Assembly (NCBI GenBank): GCA_018343915.1
Contig: JABRWF010000008.1
Coordinates: forward strand, 2,976,001-3,040,000
DNA: 64,000 nt
Direction of reading: 5' to 3'
From: Agroathelia rolfsii
Lineage: Eukaryota > Basidiomycota > Agaricomycetes > Amylocorticiales > Amylocorticiaceae
Part shown: piece after piece, positions 32,679 through 43,537 of the stretch
Layout: each line of letters opens with the position of its first letter
How positions within the stretch are numbered: the stretch's first letter is position 1
Made by a program: the position numbers and the translations under genes
The notes under the pieces: generated by a model
What the model was told of the DNA's origin: nothing
Seen by the model: the letters and a program-made list of their open reading frames with translations, nothing else
The model's database searches: none

Positions 32679-35600
32679 TGTGAGAAAAGCAAGCGAGCCA
32701 GCCAGCTAAGAGTGAAGCAAAAAGCTAGTTAAATGCCATTGAAGGCATCCGCTTGTCGTTGTACATGGACGCGGTACGCGGACAAACAAATAAATTACAT
32801 ACTACAATGCGCGGCTACTCTAAAGGCCTTGTCATGCTGCGCATGACCATGACTCCATCACTCCTATCCTCTATAGCAATGGATTGCCATTTCAACACAC
32901 CCCCTCAATCCTTGCCCTTAAACCCAATGAAATCTCCAAATAGGAAAGAAAACATGTATGAAGTTATGTAGGTAGATGTAGAGGTAAAGGTAATGATAAA
33001 GGTGAAGGTTAAGAAAGGAAAACATACGAAGTTTGAAAAAAAAAGTGTTGAGAATGAAATAAGAAACATTGTGCTGCGGCGGCCGCACGCACATCTCGGT
33101 CCCTTCAATTGATGGTCTGGGCCAGGCAACACCCCCTGGTTGTCCTGGGTGTTATGGATGAGGTGGACAAGCACCGTGCATGATGAGTCCAGGGCTTCGT
33201 GATGATAAGCAAAGGGAACATGACGGCAGAATGGCCGTTGTTGTCATGTTTATGTACACCTCCCTGGTTCGATCTTGCTCGTTCTGGGCATTTGTGCCAC
33301 TTGACGGCGAGTTCGTGCGCTGGTTTCACTCGTGCAGTGAGTTGGCTTTTGACTCAGGTAATGGCGGTAGTCGTGTTTGCTGCTGTCGGATGTGCACGTT
33401 TGGTGGATAGTGTAATGTCAATGCTTGTGCAGAGCCCTTGAGTGAGTTCGGGTGGACGTGCGCTGTTAAGCTTGCGTACCCGAGGCCGGATGATGAGTAA
33501 ATGTAACACAATGACAGAATAGCCGTCGTCATCGTGTTGTTGCGGCACCCCCTGCTGGTGTCCTTGCTCGTCCTATAGGTCGTGATCCATCGTGGTGTTG
33601 TCTTGTTGCTTGTCTTTGCAGCTGGGATGGTCCTCGTGGCTCAATGCCTCTTGACGGCGGTGTGCACAGAACATAGTGGTGGTCATGTTTTCCTCCATTT
33701 TGTGCGAGAAACCCGACTTGCTGTCCCGGTAGTCCGACTAGAGGTCAGCGGTGCCTAGCATAGTGGTCGGCTGTGTCGACTTGACAGCTGGTGGGTATTG
33801 CGAGTCGTGCGTGGTGTATGCATATGTTGGAATGGGCAATCCATGCCTCGATGGGAGTGATGGAGTCACGGTCACATGTAGTGTGACCATGTTATGTAGC
33901 TGTGATTTTTTGTAGTAGCTACTTTATTCGTTTGTCCGCGTACCGCGTCCAAGTACAAGGACAAGCGTAATGCAATCTTGCTTTTGACTCATTACTGGCT
34001 GGCTCGCTTTTCTCACACAAACGAATCCGTGTAGCAGCACGTAAAATTGCATTTCTCCTGGTCACTCAATAGACGAACGGCCGTCTGACCAGGCAGCGAG
34101 CCGCGAGTTCACTCGTCACCCCGGACTCACTTTGACAGCTCCTGGGGAGCTCTACGTGCCCGTAACCGACTATCCAACAAACCGGCATCAGGCCTCTAGG
34201 CCAGACATCACTCATGGGAACACGGAGATTGGGCAGCAATGACTGCCGGTGGAAAACAAGTCCCCTATAGAGGGCAACGGGAAGACCATCGCGACTAGAA
34301 CTCGCCAATAAACTGGCAATTGCCAGGTTTAGGTTTGGCGTACCTACCAGAGTGGATGCAGAGCAGGAGGGGATTTGCCGGAGGACAAGATCACACACAC
34401 ACGCACACACGAACTCGCACGCCAGTAACGCCGTTGGGGAGGACTGTGCCCCCCACACTTACCTAGGGCTTAGCATAAGCACACACCACCCGCCGCATGT
34501 TCTTACATGCATTACCCATGACTCGCAACACCCACCAGCTGTCAAGTTGGCACAGCTGACCGCTAGTCGAGCCACCGGCCGTCATGTCAGGCGCCGCCGA
34601 CCTCTAGTCGGGCTACCGGGGCAGCAAGTCAGGTCAACCGCACGAAATGGGGGAAAACATGACCACCACCATATTCTGTGCGCACCGCCGCCGAGAGGTA
34701 TTGAGCCGTGAGAACCGTCCCAGCCGCAGAGATGAGCGATGGGACAACACCACGATGGATCATGCCCATAGGACGAGCACGGACACCAGGGGGTGCCAAG
34801 CACAACGCCCCAGGCTATTGAGCCAAACGCGTGAAGATGGATCCCGCTGCATTCAGCTCAATACTCACAGCAAGACCGGCATAGCACCAGCAACCAGAGG
34901 ATGCCGGCACATGCAGGAATTAACCGCCAGGGCCCAATCGCGTGCGCACGGCTGCCGCGATTTCTGTTTTGGATTTTTGGGCGCAAGTGGTATCTTGCAT
35001 TTTTTATTTTATTTCTTTCTCTTCATTCTCATTTCTTATTGCATACACTACTCCACCTACATCTACATTACCTACATAGGATTTTCTTTTCTCTTTAGTT
35101 GGATTTCCTTTGGGTTTTGATTGCAGGGATTGAGGGGGTGTGTTGGAATGGGCAATCCATGCCTCGATGGGAGTGATGGAGTCACGGTCACATGTAGTGT
35201 GACCATGTTATGTAGCTGTGATTTTTTGTAGTAGCTACTTTATTCGTTTGTCCGCGTACCGCGTCCAAGTACAAGGACAAGCGTAATGCAATCTTGCTTT
35301 TGACTCATTACTGGCTGGCTCGCTTTTCTCACAGCATAAACATGCGGTGGGTGGTGCGTGGTGCATACTCGGGTCCTAAGGCCATGGTACAGGGGTATAG
35401 GCACCCCCAGCAGTGTTGTTGGCTTGCGAGTGTGTGTGCGTATGTAGGCGTGCATGTTGACTTTGTCACCATGAATTCCCTCCTACTGTGCATGGCCTCT
35501 GGGTACGCAAACCCAGCTCTGGTCAATTACCAGTCATTGTAGTGGTTTCCTATCCCTCCATGAATCATCTTAGGATTCAGGGGGCTTGTTGTCCACCTGC

Positions 35601-36048
35601 AGCATTTGCTGCTTGACTCTGCGTGTTTAGAGGGCTTATAACACGGTGTGGAGGCTTGACATTTGGTTCTTAGAATGTTGGTTTGCTGCCGCTATGCACG
35701 TAGAGCTCCCCAGGAGCTGAGCCATGTAGGGAGAGAGAACTCGCGGCTCGCTGCCTGGTCAGATGGCCATTCATCTATTGAGTGACCAGGTGAAATGCAA
35801 TTTTACGTGCTGCTACACGGATTCATTTGTGTGAGAAAAGCGAGCGAGCCAGCCAGCCAAGAGTGAAGCAAAAAGCTAGTTAAATGCCATTGAAGGCATC
35901 TGCTTGTCGTTGTACATGGACGCGGTATGCGGACAAACAAATGAATTACATACTACAATGCGCGGCTACTCTAAAGGCCTTGTCACGCTGCGCATGACCA
36001 TGACTCCATCACTCCTATCCTCTATAGCAATGGATTGCCATTTCAACA
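32679..36048 (-). mobile_element. Non-coding Copia-like element, family I (net 1,856 bp), TSD AAAGG
   Basis: LTRs of 219 bp (3' LTR 32679-32897, 5' LTR 35830-36048) differ by six transitions. AAAGG flanks at 32674-32678 and 36049-36053, inside element J pol. A purine tract lies next to the 3' LTR. The internal region is GC-richer than its surroundings and has no gag or pol, so it must rely on another element's proteins. Confidence 0.88.
33825..35333 (+). mobile_element. Young non-coding Copia-like element, family I (1,509 bp), TSD GCATA
   Basis: The LTRs 33825-34017 and 35141-35333 (193 bp) are identical. GCATA flanks at 33820-33824 and 35334-35338. The PBS region starts CAAACGAATCCGTGTAGC, and the purine tract GGGATTGAGGGGG ends near 35138. 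The 1.1-kb interior codes for no recognisable protein. It sits in the opposite orientation inside a relative. Confidence 0.92.
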
Positions 36049-36122
36049 AAAGGCGCTTGGGCAGTCAAAATTGGACTACTTCAAGCATATGATTGGACTG
36101 AATCCTGCTTAAGGGGGAGTAT

Positions 36123-36467
36123 TGTGATACAAGCAGTATGGACTATAATGTTTATATATGCTAATCATGCTTGTATTCCATTTCATTTCATTTTATTTAT
36201 TCATTTACTCCCTTACTCTAATTTTGTACAAATACGGTACATATTATTTTACTTCCGGTGTCATATGACTGACACGTCTATTCCTCCGCTGTTTTCTCCT
36301 TTGACACACTTCAGTTCACTACAATAAACTGAAGTGTGAGTACCTTGTTATATTTCCTTATTCCCTTTTCATATGCTCATTATTCCTATAGTTAATATTG
36401 GCATTAGGTACTTACTAGAGTTCACTACAATAAACTGAAGTTTAATATTAGCATTAGCATTTTACAC
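36123..36467 (+). repeat. 3' LTR of Copia element J (about 345 bp)
   Basis: Starts TGTGATACAAGC and ends near TTTTACA. A 22-24 nt direct repeat (AGTTCACTACAATAAACTGA and following bases) occurs at about 36312-36334 and 36419-36441. The first copy is followed by GTGAGTAC, a donor-like sequence. The exact 3' end is uncertain by 2 nt. Confidence 0.75.
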
Positions 36468-36649
36468 AACTAGGGGGTGTTGCCTGGTTCAGACCATCAA
36501 TTAAAGGGACTGGGATATATATATGGCTACTGCAGCACAATGTTTCTTATTTCATTCTTAACACTTTTTTTTCAAACTTTATATATTTTCCTTTCTTAAT
36601 CTTTACCTTTACCACTACCTTTACCTCTATATCTATCTACATAACTTCA

Positions 36650-37704
36650 TGTTAGAATATGTGATCCATGTGCTAGGTCACATGATTCTACCTTTATATT
36701 TATGGTAGTTTACATTATTGTTTACTATCTATTTGACTATATACAATAATGTACAAGTAGACAAGTGGAATACATTACTTTGTATTGACTGCTGCTTATT
36801 GTCAAGAGCTGCCTTTGCAGCTAGCTCGGGCGGTGCGGCGATGCCCCTGGGGTACTAACTGCTAAGTGGCTCACTGCCAGATGGCAGCCCTGTGGATTTG
36901 TGGAGTTGCCTCTTCGATATCTCGGGGTCTGTGGCAATACAGATGGCGCAGTGAGCAGTCAGGCATATGGCAGGTTGAACAGGAGATCCGGCAAGATCAG
37001 GCGTAGAGCGAGAGATATCAAGCCAGAGAGAAAAACTAGATGAGATGCTTGAGGACGCTCGAGTCCACAGGTTGACCGCTGACAATGCAGCAGGTGTAAG
37101 GCTTGTTTAGGGCGATACACACTTAATTTTCCGACTACTGTAACTACTACATCAGGTACAGTACATATATACAAAGTACAGTAGTTGTGAAAATGATAAA
37201 TAAAGAAAAGGGTGAAAAACAATAGAGATAATAAAGAATAGCGCGTGCCGCATGCTCTGGTAGTCGTGCCACGCTGTACATGAAGGCGGGGGTACATTCC
37301 TTTGGAACCATTGACGGTCTGATCGTCGATCAGAGTATGATCGTGAGGGAGAACCAAGCGCGATCTTCCCAGATAGGAAGGATCCACTGGTGCGGGCACA
37401 TGGCGACTCGGGGATGGACATCGAGAAGTGTTGTCGTCATGTGGAATGCTCTGATGGACAGAAGCATGCCATTGATGAGAAGGAAGTGCAAGGGGTGGCC
37501 TTGCACATGACTCCGGGGAAACGTCGGCGGACACATTGGAAACGCTTCCGATGCATGGGGTATGCGGCGACTCAGAAGGGAGGGCGTTGCCGGTGACTCC
37601 GTCGTAGATGTTCACGTGTGTCGATGTGTGCAATCGGGACATTCGGTGGCCGGGTGTGTTGGTGGGTCGTGACACTTATCATCATTGGTTGTTATATTTT
37701 AACA
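36650..37704 (+). repeat. Family-L solo LTR (net 175 bp), TSD CTTCA, split by a B LTR
   Basis: Starts TGTTAGAATATG, ends TATTTTAACA, and is flanked by CTTCA at 36645-36649 and 37705-37709. A second copy lies at 62053-62217. The small size suggests a Copia-type LTR. Confidence 0.85.
36800..37674 (-). repeat. Family-B solo LTR (875 bp), TSD CTTAT
   Basis: Starts TGTCAAGAGCTGCC and ends GGGTCGTGACA on the plus strand, with CTTAT at 36795-36799 and 37675-37679. The 238-codon minus-strand ORF inside is a chance frame in LTR sequence. Confidence 0.93.
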
Positions 37705-37770
37705 CTTCACACATGTTTTCTTTCTTATTTGGAGATTTCATTAGGTTTAAGGGCAAGGATTAAGGGGGTG

Positions 37771-38417
37771 TGTTGAAATGGCAATCCATTGCTATAGAGG
37801 ATTGGAGTAACAGAGTCATGGTTATGCACAGTATAACTAGGCCTTTAGAGTAGCCACATATTGTAGTATATACCTTATTTGTTTGTCTATGTACTATGTC
37901 TATATACAATAACAAGCAGATACCTTCAATGGCATATTTCTAGCTTTTTGCTTTAGTCTTGGCTGGCTGGCTAACTTGCTTTTCTCATACTAAATACCTT
38001 GTAGTATATAGAGAAGGCACATTATGCCTATGCAATATAATAGTTTATTTATCCTTACAGTAGCCTTAAGCCCTAAGTACAAGTACAGTAGTACTAAGTA
38101 GCACTTTGTATTTACATACATAAGCTCTTTCCTGAGTAAGTAAACAGTGCACCACTATGGTGGCATACCACTTTCATACTGCTACACAGATTTGTTTGTG
38201 TGAGAAAAGCAAGCTAGCCAGCCAGCCAAAACTAAAGCAAAAAGCTAGAAATATGCCATTGAAGGCATCTGCTTGTCGTTGTACATGGACGCAGTACGTG
38301 GACAAATGAATGAGGTACATACTATAATGCGCGGCTACTCTAAAGGCCTGGTCACGCTACGCGTGACCGTGACTCCGTCACTCCAATCCTCCATAGCAAT
38401 GGATTGCCATTTCAACA
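37771..38417. repeat. Inverted pair of family-I LTRs of element K
   Basis: A plus-oriented LTR (37771-37989, 219 bp, ending TA) and a minus-oriented LTR (38199-38417, 219 bp) face outward with their U3 ends, separated by 209 bp of PBS-proximal sequence. A polypurine tract precedes the left LTR. The outer flanks GGGTG and AGTAT do not match. Confidence 0.75.
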
Positions 38418-38651
38418 AGTATGCTGGACCATCCAACTCGCCAATACCTATTCCGGGACATCCAACAAGCTACAAGGGCGACCACAGATAACTCATAAAG
38501 AGCCACCATTTATTGTTGCTTCGATTTGTCGGCGTTATCCCTTTATCACTTCAGTGGTTCATGCCACCCGGCATTGATGATCTGGTGGTTGGCCCCACTG
38601 GGTAGTCTTAAATATGCCCTGGAAAATTAACTCAGACTTCACCGTACTGCA
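38418..38651. other. Gap between transposon block and the CCCH gene
   Basis: 234 bp of unassigned sequence: the presumed proximal promoter/5' UTR of the CCCH gene, with an LTR placed directly upstream. Confidence 0.4.
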
Positions 38652-39963
38652 ATGCCTACATCCTCTCGCCTCACTGACAATTATTCGAACCACGTTTTGA
38701 CAAGGCCATCAGCTGGTCTGATGGCCTCAGACGTGAATCCCGAAATCACTGATCATTACCACCTGCCTCTTACGGACACCATTGCCCATGTCCATCAAAA
38801 TATTGCCCCACTTTTAGTTCCATCAAACTATTATACATATAACAATGGGCATGTGGCAAAATCTCAGAAAGGAGTCGATCAAGCAGAACAAAACGCCTCT
38901 ACTAGGGAGATGAACGCAAAGCAAGCTCGTCACACCACCCTATGCAGGCATTTTACTCAGAGAGGGTTTTGCGCGTGGAGAGATGCTTGTGCATTGTGTG
39001 TGCTCAATCTTGGATGATTTATGATTTTTCTAAGCTTCTCATCGCATTGACAGTATCCATGACCGGACTATCCAACCTCATATAGTCAATGGACGACCGC
39101 TTTCTCACTGCTGGGCATTTATTCAGGGTCGATGCACATTCCCAGAGTGTCATTACTTTCATCCCAAGAATATCGAACCATGTGACTTTCATTTACGCAT
39201 CCGAATGTTACATGCAAGCACTGACTATTTTGATCCTTTATAGATATCAAATACACGCCATGCTTAGCAGGTGACCTGTGTGGAGATGCTGAACAATGTC
39301 CGTTTAAGCACGAACACCTCAACAATGACTTTAAAGAGTCTAACGAAACTACTTCCAAGTGTGAGTATATCTATATCATTTAAGTACTGGAGCTTTTACT
39401 GACTTTCCCTCTCAGATATGATGGATTCTAATTTGGACTACGTAGTAACACCTAGCCTTCATTCTCAAAACTCGACGAACACACACCCTATTCAGCCAAG
39501 TCTTCAGTGCTCCGACTCCAGATCTATGGACACTGTCGATATGACTTTGAATGGTTTACATCCGAGCAACATTCAGGTTGCTACAGCTAGAGCACGCTCA
39601 ACTGTTGGGGCCATGCCAACAGATGAAGAAATTGAGCAAGTAATTATGAATGCCACCTGCTATCTAGCGCCGACAAGGCCTGCTTCCTCCACTAGCCCCA
39701 TGCCATCACTCGCCTCTTCCACAATATCAAGCCTATCTTCCACTCCTCCCTTGCAGACGCCACCAATCACCAGTACTCAGCTTCATTCCATCGCCACGAC
39801 TGTGATCATGGCGCCACAGGATATCTTGTATGAGACGACTCCTCTAATGCAGCGCAGACTTCAAGGTTACACTCCCGCACGCCGAATCACCGTGCTGCTC
39901 AAACCCAAGAACGGTCATGGACTTCATGTTAACAGTAGCGCCGTTATGAACTCCAGAGCGTGA
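38652..39963 (+). CDS. Three-finger CCCH zinc-finger protein
   Basis: A probable RNA-binding protein. Exon 1 (38652-38995) ends in the first finger. After the intron 38996-39053, exon 2 completes it: C-x8-C-x5-C-x3-H across the junction. Next comes C-x7-C-x4-C-x3-H (CTFPECHYFH), then a third finger C-x5-C-x5-C-x3-H (CGDAEQCPFKH) that ends before the intron at 39361-39415. Exon 4 (39416-39963) is Ser/Thr/Pro-rich without a known domain. The boundary between exons 2 and 3 (about 39225-39255) is unresolved: no good donor keeps the frame, so either an unusual intron or a frame lesion is there. The start Met at 38652 is the first in frame. Family knowledge: CCCH arrays usually bind AU- or U-rich RNA. 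Confidence 0.68.
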
Positions 39964-40396
39964 TTCAAAAGATTCCAGTGGGTCAGAAGTCACCAAAATG
40001 GATAGGAAAAGGCACTGTTAGATTCCATGCTTATATTATGTTCACCCCTGAGCCTTCTCCTATGTAGTATATGATTTATCTAGACGTATTCATGACTTTT
40101 TTTTGCTTATTGATTTTATGTAACAATCCTCAAAACTCAGAATTAATGTATCATCTTTACATGAATGGTGAACCAAATGGTGAAGACGAATTGATGTATT
40201 AATGCCATTGGATATATACAGAAGCAAAGCAAGAGAACAGTATAGATGAAGGCTAAATGCTTACGGAAAGTAATGCGAGTAAGCAGGCGAAATGATAGAT
40301 AGAAAGAAATATTACAGGGAGGCATTAGCATGTCATAAGCACAACGGTGTGCAATACAAGGGTATCTTGCTAAATAAAAAAGGATAGCAGGATATT
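39964..40396. other. Convergent intergenic region
   Basis: About 430 bp of AT-rich sequence between the CCCH gene and the minus-strand hypothetical gene. No ORF or repeat is supported. It probably holds both 3' UTRs. Confidence 0.5.
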
Positions 40397-41314
40397 TTAT
40401 GATTGTTCCGTGTTTTCGTCTCCTGAGTGAGTCGCTTCACGCTCGGGGTGAGCCACTTCCGAAACAAGGTGTTCTGGCAGCGAAGCGGTTTCTGAAGTGC
40501 TGTGATCCACAGATTCAGAAACAATAGCCTCATTGTTTTCAATCGGTCCTTTGAATACTTCCTGGGCTGGTGATGGGTCTACCGCCTCTGCACCGGGTTC
40601 AGCAGCAAGAGCACTGGCGTCGATGCCTTCCACAATTGGCGAAGGGGATCGGTCGACGGGTAAGGGTGTTTCCAGAGCTGCCGTAAGAGATTTATCTTCC
40701 TCAACCAATGCCTGGGAGTCGTCCACATCTTTGGTATCTGTGCTTGAAGCTCCCCCTGCTTTCTCGGATTGTGGTTGTTCCGCAGACGCTGGTACGCTCT
40801 CTTCGAGGTGAACATCCTCAACGCCTTGAGTAACTTCCTTGACCTCATTGGTTTCCCTCTCTAGAGGTACAATAGCCTTGGGCGACTCTTCACGTTGGAA
40901 GAACTCCGCCTGCTGTTCACCATCGGGAGACACAGTATCATCGCCTTTATTCCGCTTGAGTGTTGCATATTTCCTTTCAGTCTGCTCCTCTTCATCATCG
41001 TGGTCCGCAAAGCTTCGACGTCGCTTAGTACCTATCTGGACAGGTTCTGAGTCTGTAGAAGGATATGCTGTATGTGACGCCACGTTAGATGGGCAGTCTA
41101 AAATCCCAACTGGAGAGGCTACATACATGCGCTTGTATCCCGATATGGGTTGACGCGCGAGAAAGCGCCAGAGACGCGTCGAACAAGATTGCGAAACATT
41201 CTTAAATAAGAGAGTGCAGTGGGTAGGCAGAGTAGATAGAGAACAGGGCGTCTCGATGAGCAGAGCCCTACTATTTAGGGAGACAAGCCAAGGGCAATAG
41301 TATTCGCGAATCAA
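40397..41314 (-). CDS. Hypothetical acidic protein, possible mitochondrial presequence
   Basis: A single-exon 305-residue ORF that I do not recognise. Residues about 35-75 are basic, with Arg, Ser and hydrophobic residues and almost no acids (RLWRFLARQP), as in mitochondrial targeting sequences. A KRRRS patch lies near residue 98. From about 105 onward the chain is low-complexity and rich in Glu, Ser, Ala and Pro, so probably disordered. It is divergently arranged with the seryl-tRNA synthetase gene 317 bp away, and the two may share a promoter region. An earlier or later Met could be the true start. Codon context alone does not decide. Confidence 0.6.
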   Translation of the reverse strand: MIREYYCPWLVSLNSRALLIETPCSLSTLPTHCTLLFKNVSQSCSTRLWRFLARQPISGYKRMYVASPVGILDCPSNVASHTAYPSTDSEPVQIGTKRRRSFADHDDEEEQTERKYATLKRNKGDDTVSPDGEQQAEFFQREESPKAIVPLERETNEVKEVTQGVEDVHLEESVPASAEQPQSEKAGGASSTDTKDVDDSQALVEEDKSLTAALETPLPVDRSPSPIVEGIDASALAAEPGAEAVDPSPAQEVFKGPIENNEAIVSESVDHSTSETASLPEHLVSEVAHPEREATHSGDENTEQS

Positions 41315-41631
41315 GTTTCCGTATGCGGCTCGTAGTCACGCGTCACGCACTGATCACGAGACATCACGCTAACGTGGCCAGCTTCGAATATCCGCCTTTT
41401 CTCCATTGAATCTCGAACTGAGAAGATCTTATCAGGATGCTTCCGATACCACGTGATCAGATGAAATTAACACGGCTGAAATCAATTGACAGTTCATTGA
41501 CTCAGATTTGATTGTACAGTCCTTGTTGCTGCTATATTATATCTTCCTGCCTCACAAAGGGTTGCATAGTAACTGACAAGGACGCCTATTTCATACCTTA
41601 CACTTCAACCACCTTTTGAACCAAAACAACC
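41315..41631. promoter_or_regulatory. Divergent promoter region
   Basis: 317 bp between the start codons of the hypothetical gene (minus) and seryl-tRNA synthetase (plus). No single motif stands out. Confidence 0.45.
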
Positions 41632-43389
41632 ATGACCCTCGACGTTCTGCACTTTATCGATACCAAGGGAGGCAATGCCAACGAAATTCGCGAATCGCAG
41701 AAGAAACGAGGCGAATCTGTCGAGCTTGTTGACGAGGTCATTAAGATGTATGGAGAATGGGTTAAAAGTACGTCTTTTCCTGTGTGTTTTCTGGTATTCT
41801 ATGCTCAAGGCGTGTCTTCCGTATCAGTGGACTTCAATACAAACGCCCTGAGAAAAGAGATCAACGCTGTCCAGAAGGAGATTGCAGCAAAGAAGAAGGC
41901 ATGTAATCCAGTATATGCGCTACTTACGCACTAATGATGTGCCCTGGCGTTGGTTTAGGCAAAAGAAGACGCTGAGGAGCTCGTTGCCAAGAAGAAAGAG
42001 CTCGACAACAAAGTCGTAGATCAGCTAAAGGAAACAAAGGAGTATGAAATAACGATGCGTGCGAAAGCTTCAACTGTCGGAAATATTGTTGGAAAGGATG
42101 TTCCAGTTAGCTTGACAGAAGTGCGTGCTGATATCAATATCTAGTACTTTGTCTTTTCTGATCACAGTACACATAGGATGATAACGTGACACTTAGAACA
42201 TGGCATCCCGATGGGCCCAATGGTCAAGTTGAGAAAAAGACAGATATTATGCCACATCACGAAGTTCTCCTTCGTCTCGATGCTATGGATCTTGATAGAG
42301 GTATGCTCAACATCATAGAACTCCGTGTCATTGGGACCGATTGAAGCTGAGTATTGCAGGTGCGAAGATCGCGGGCCACCGAGGATACTTCCTTACCAAT
42401 GATGGAATCGATTTGAACCAAGCACTAATTACATACGCCTTGGACTTCCTGCGCAAACGTGGATATAAGAAAATACAGCCTCCATTCTTTATGAATAAAG
42501 ATGTTATGGCCAAGACCGCCCAGCTTGATCAATTTGATGAGGAATTATACAAGGTTTATACTTGCTAATTTTCTTTGAACTATCAGTGAAGCTGATTGCA
42601 TATCCTACAGGTTACCGGAAACGAAGACGACAAATACTTGATTGCTACTTCGGAGCAGCCCATCTCCGCTTTCCACTCGGACGAATGGTTTGAGTCGCCT
42701 GAGACTCAACTGCCTATCCAATATGCAGGTTACTCGACATGCTTTCGTAAAGAGGCAGGGTCGGCAGGCCGCGACATGTGGGGCATTTTCCGTGTGCACC
42801 AGTTCGAGAAAGTCGAACAGTTTGCCATCACTGCGCCAGAGAAGTCGTGGGAGATGTTCGACATCATGGTTGGGAATGCGGAGGCATTCTACCAGAGCCT
42901 TGGGATTCCGTACCGCGTTGTGGCGATCGTCTCGGGCGCACTGAATCTGGCTGCCGCGCAAAAGTACGACATCGAGGCGTGGTTCCCCTTCCAAGGCGCA
43001 CACAAGGAGCTCGTCTCGTGCTCGAACTGCACTGATTATCGTGCGTGTAATCACTTACATAACGAAGCTTGCATAGACTGACGCTACTTTACAGAGAGCA
43101 GAAGACTCGAGGTAAGATGTGGTATCAAGTCGAAAGACCAGCAGCGTAAGGTATATGTGCACATGTTAAACGGCACGATGTGCGCTACCGAGCGTGCGCT
43201 TTGCTGTATAGTCGAGAACTATCAGACCCCCGACGTAAGTACCTTTTCCATCATGGGATTAAATACTCAAAAACTAACTAAATGTAGGGTCTACGCATTC
43301 CGGAAGTACTCAGGCCATACATGCAAGGCCGTGAGTTCTTACCATGGGTCAAAGAGCTGCCAAAGAGCTTGCAGAGGAAACAGGCATAA
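41632..43389 (+). CDS. Cytosolic seryl-tRNA synthetase
   Basis: Charges tRNA-Ser with serine for cytosolic protein synthesis. Eight exons give about 452 residues: 41632-41767, 41828-41898, 41959-42120, 42177-42300, 42360-42553, 42611-43040, 43095-43234, 43288-43389. The start [15 protein letters not shown] matches the eukaryotic family N-terminus and is followed by the tRNA-binding coiled coil (residues about 45-100). Class II motifs follow: motif 1 ([11 protein letters not shown]), the TSEQP substrate loop, motif 2 ([21 protein letters not shown]) and motif 3 ([19 protein letters not shown]). The second intron either uses a GC donor (AAG/GCATGT) or a GT donor 4 nt later. Both keep frame and differ by one residue. 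The basic extension seen in some fungi is nearly absent. Confidence 0.93.
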
Positions 43390-43537
43390 CCGAACATTTA
43401 ATGTTCATCACCACATATGCTTCAGGGTTAGTTTACATCATAACTGTGAAGATCAATGCTTGTATTGGTATAGTTTCTGGTACGCTATGAGTTATGTATT
43501 CTTTCATAGAGATACCAAAGAATTGTGAATACCACGT

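Larger units (their letters stand above)
31565..36112 (+). pseudogene. Element J Copia pol remnant (RT tail and RNase H)
   Basis: The sequence begins in the RT C-terminal connection (KPYAMLVGSAMYA motif region) and runs through the Copia RNase H, with the YTDADWA, STCEAEY and LLCDNQAA motifs, followed by the HINIRYHNIR and DLFTKAL blocks and a short C-terminus ending at TAA 36110-36112. Stops interrupt it: TAG 31772-31774 (Trp expected) and TGA 31796-31798 (Arg expected). Removing the two insertions and their duplications restores a continuous frame. Conserved family motifs make the identification firm. The element itself is dead. Confidence 0.9.
31565..36467 (+). mobile_element. Ty1/Copia element J, 3' part, with nested insertions
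   Basis: The pol C-terminus (31565-32190, 32602-32678, 36054-36112) and 3' LTR (36123-36467) remain. The 5' part is lost at the F LTR boundary. Insertions: H solo LTR (32191-32596) and the family-I element (32679-36048). The purine tract AAGGGGGAG (36111-36119) precedes the LTR. Confidence 0.88.
36468..37770 (+). other. Element K (family-I-like) interior, split by solo LTRs
   Basis: 36468-36649 and 37710-37770 match, in inverse orientation, the 3' interior of the family-I element at 32898-33140. They end in the purine tract AAGGATTAAGGGGG before an LTR at 37771. No coding is seen. Confidence 0.7.

Noticed and set aside
34352..35120. ORFs of 119 and 157 codons in the GC-rich interior of the young family-I element
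   Set aside because: No motif of Gag or Pol, and overlapping ORFs exist in several frames, as expected for GC-rich sequence.
36959..37675. 238-codon minus-strand ORF
   Set aside because: It coincides with a solo LTR bounded by TSD CTTAT. Length alone does not support a gene, and other copies have stops.
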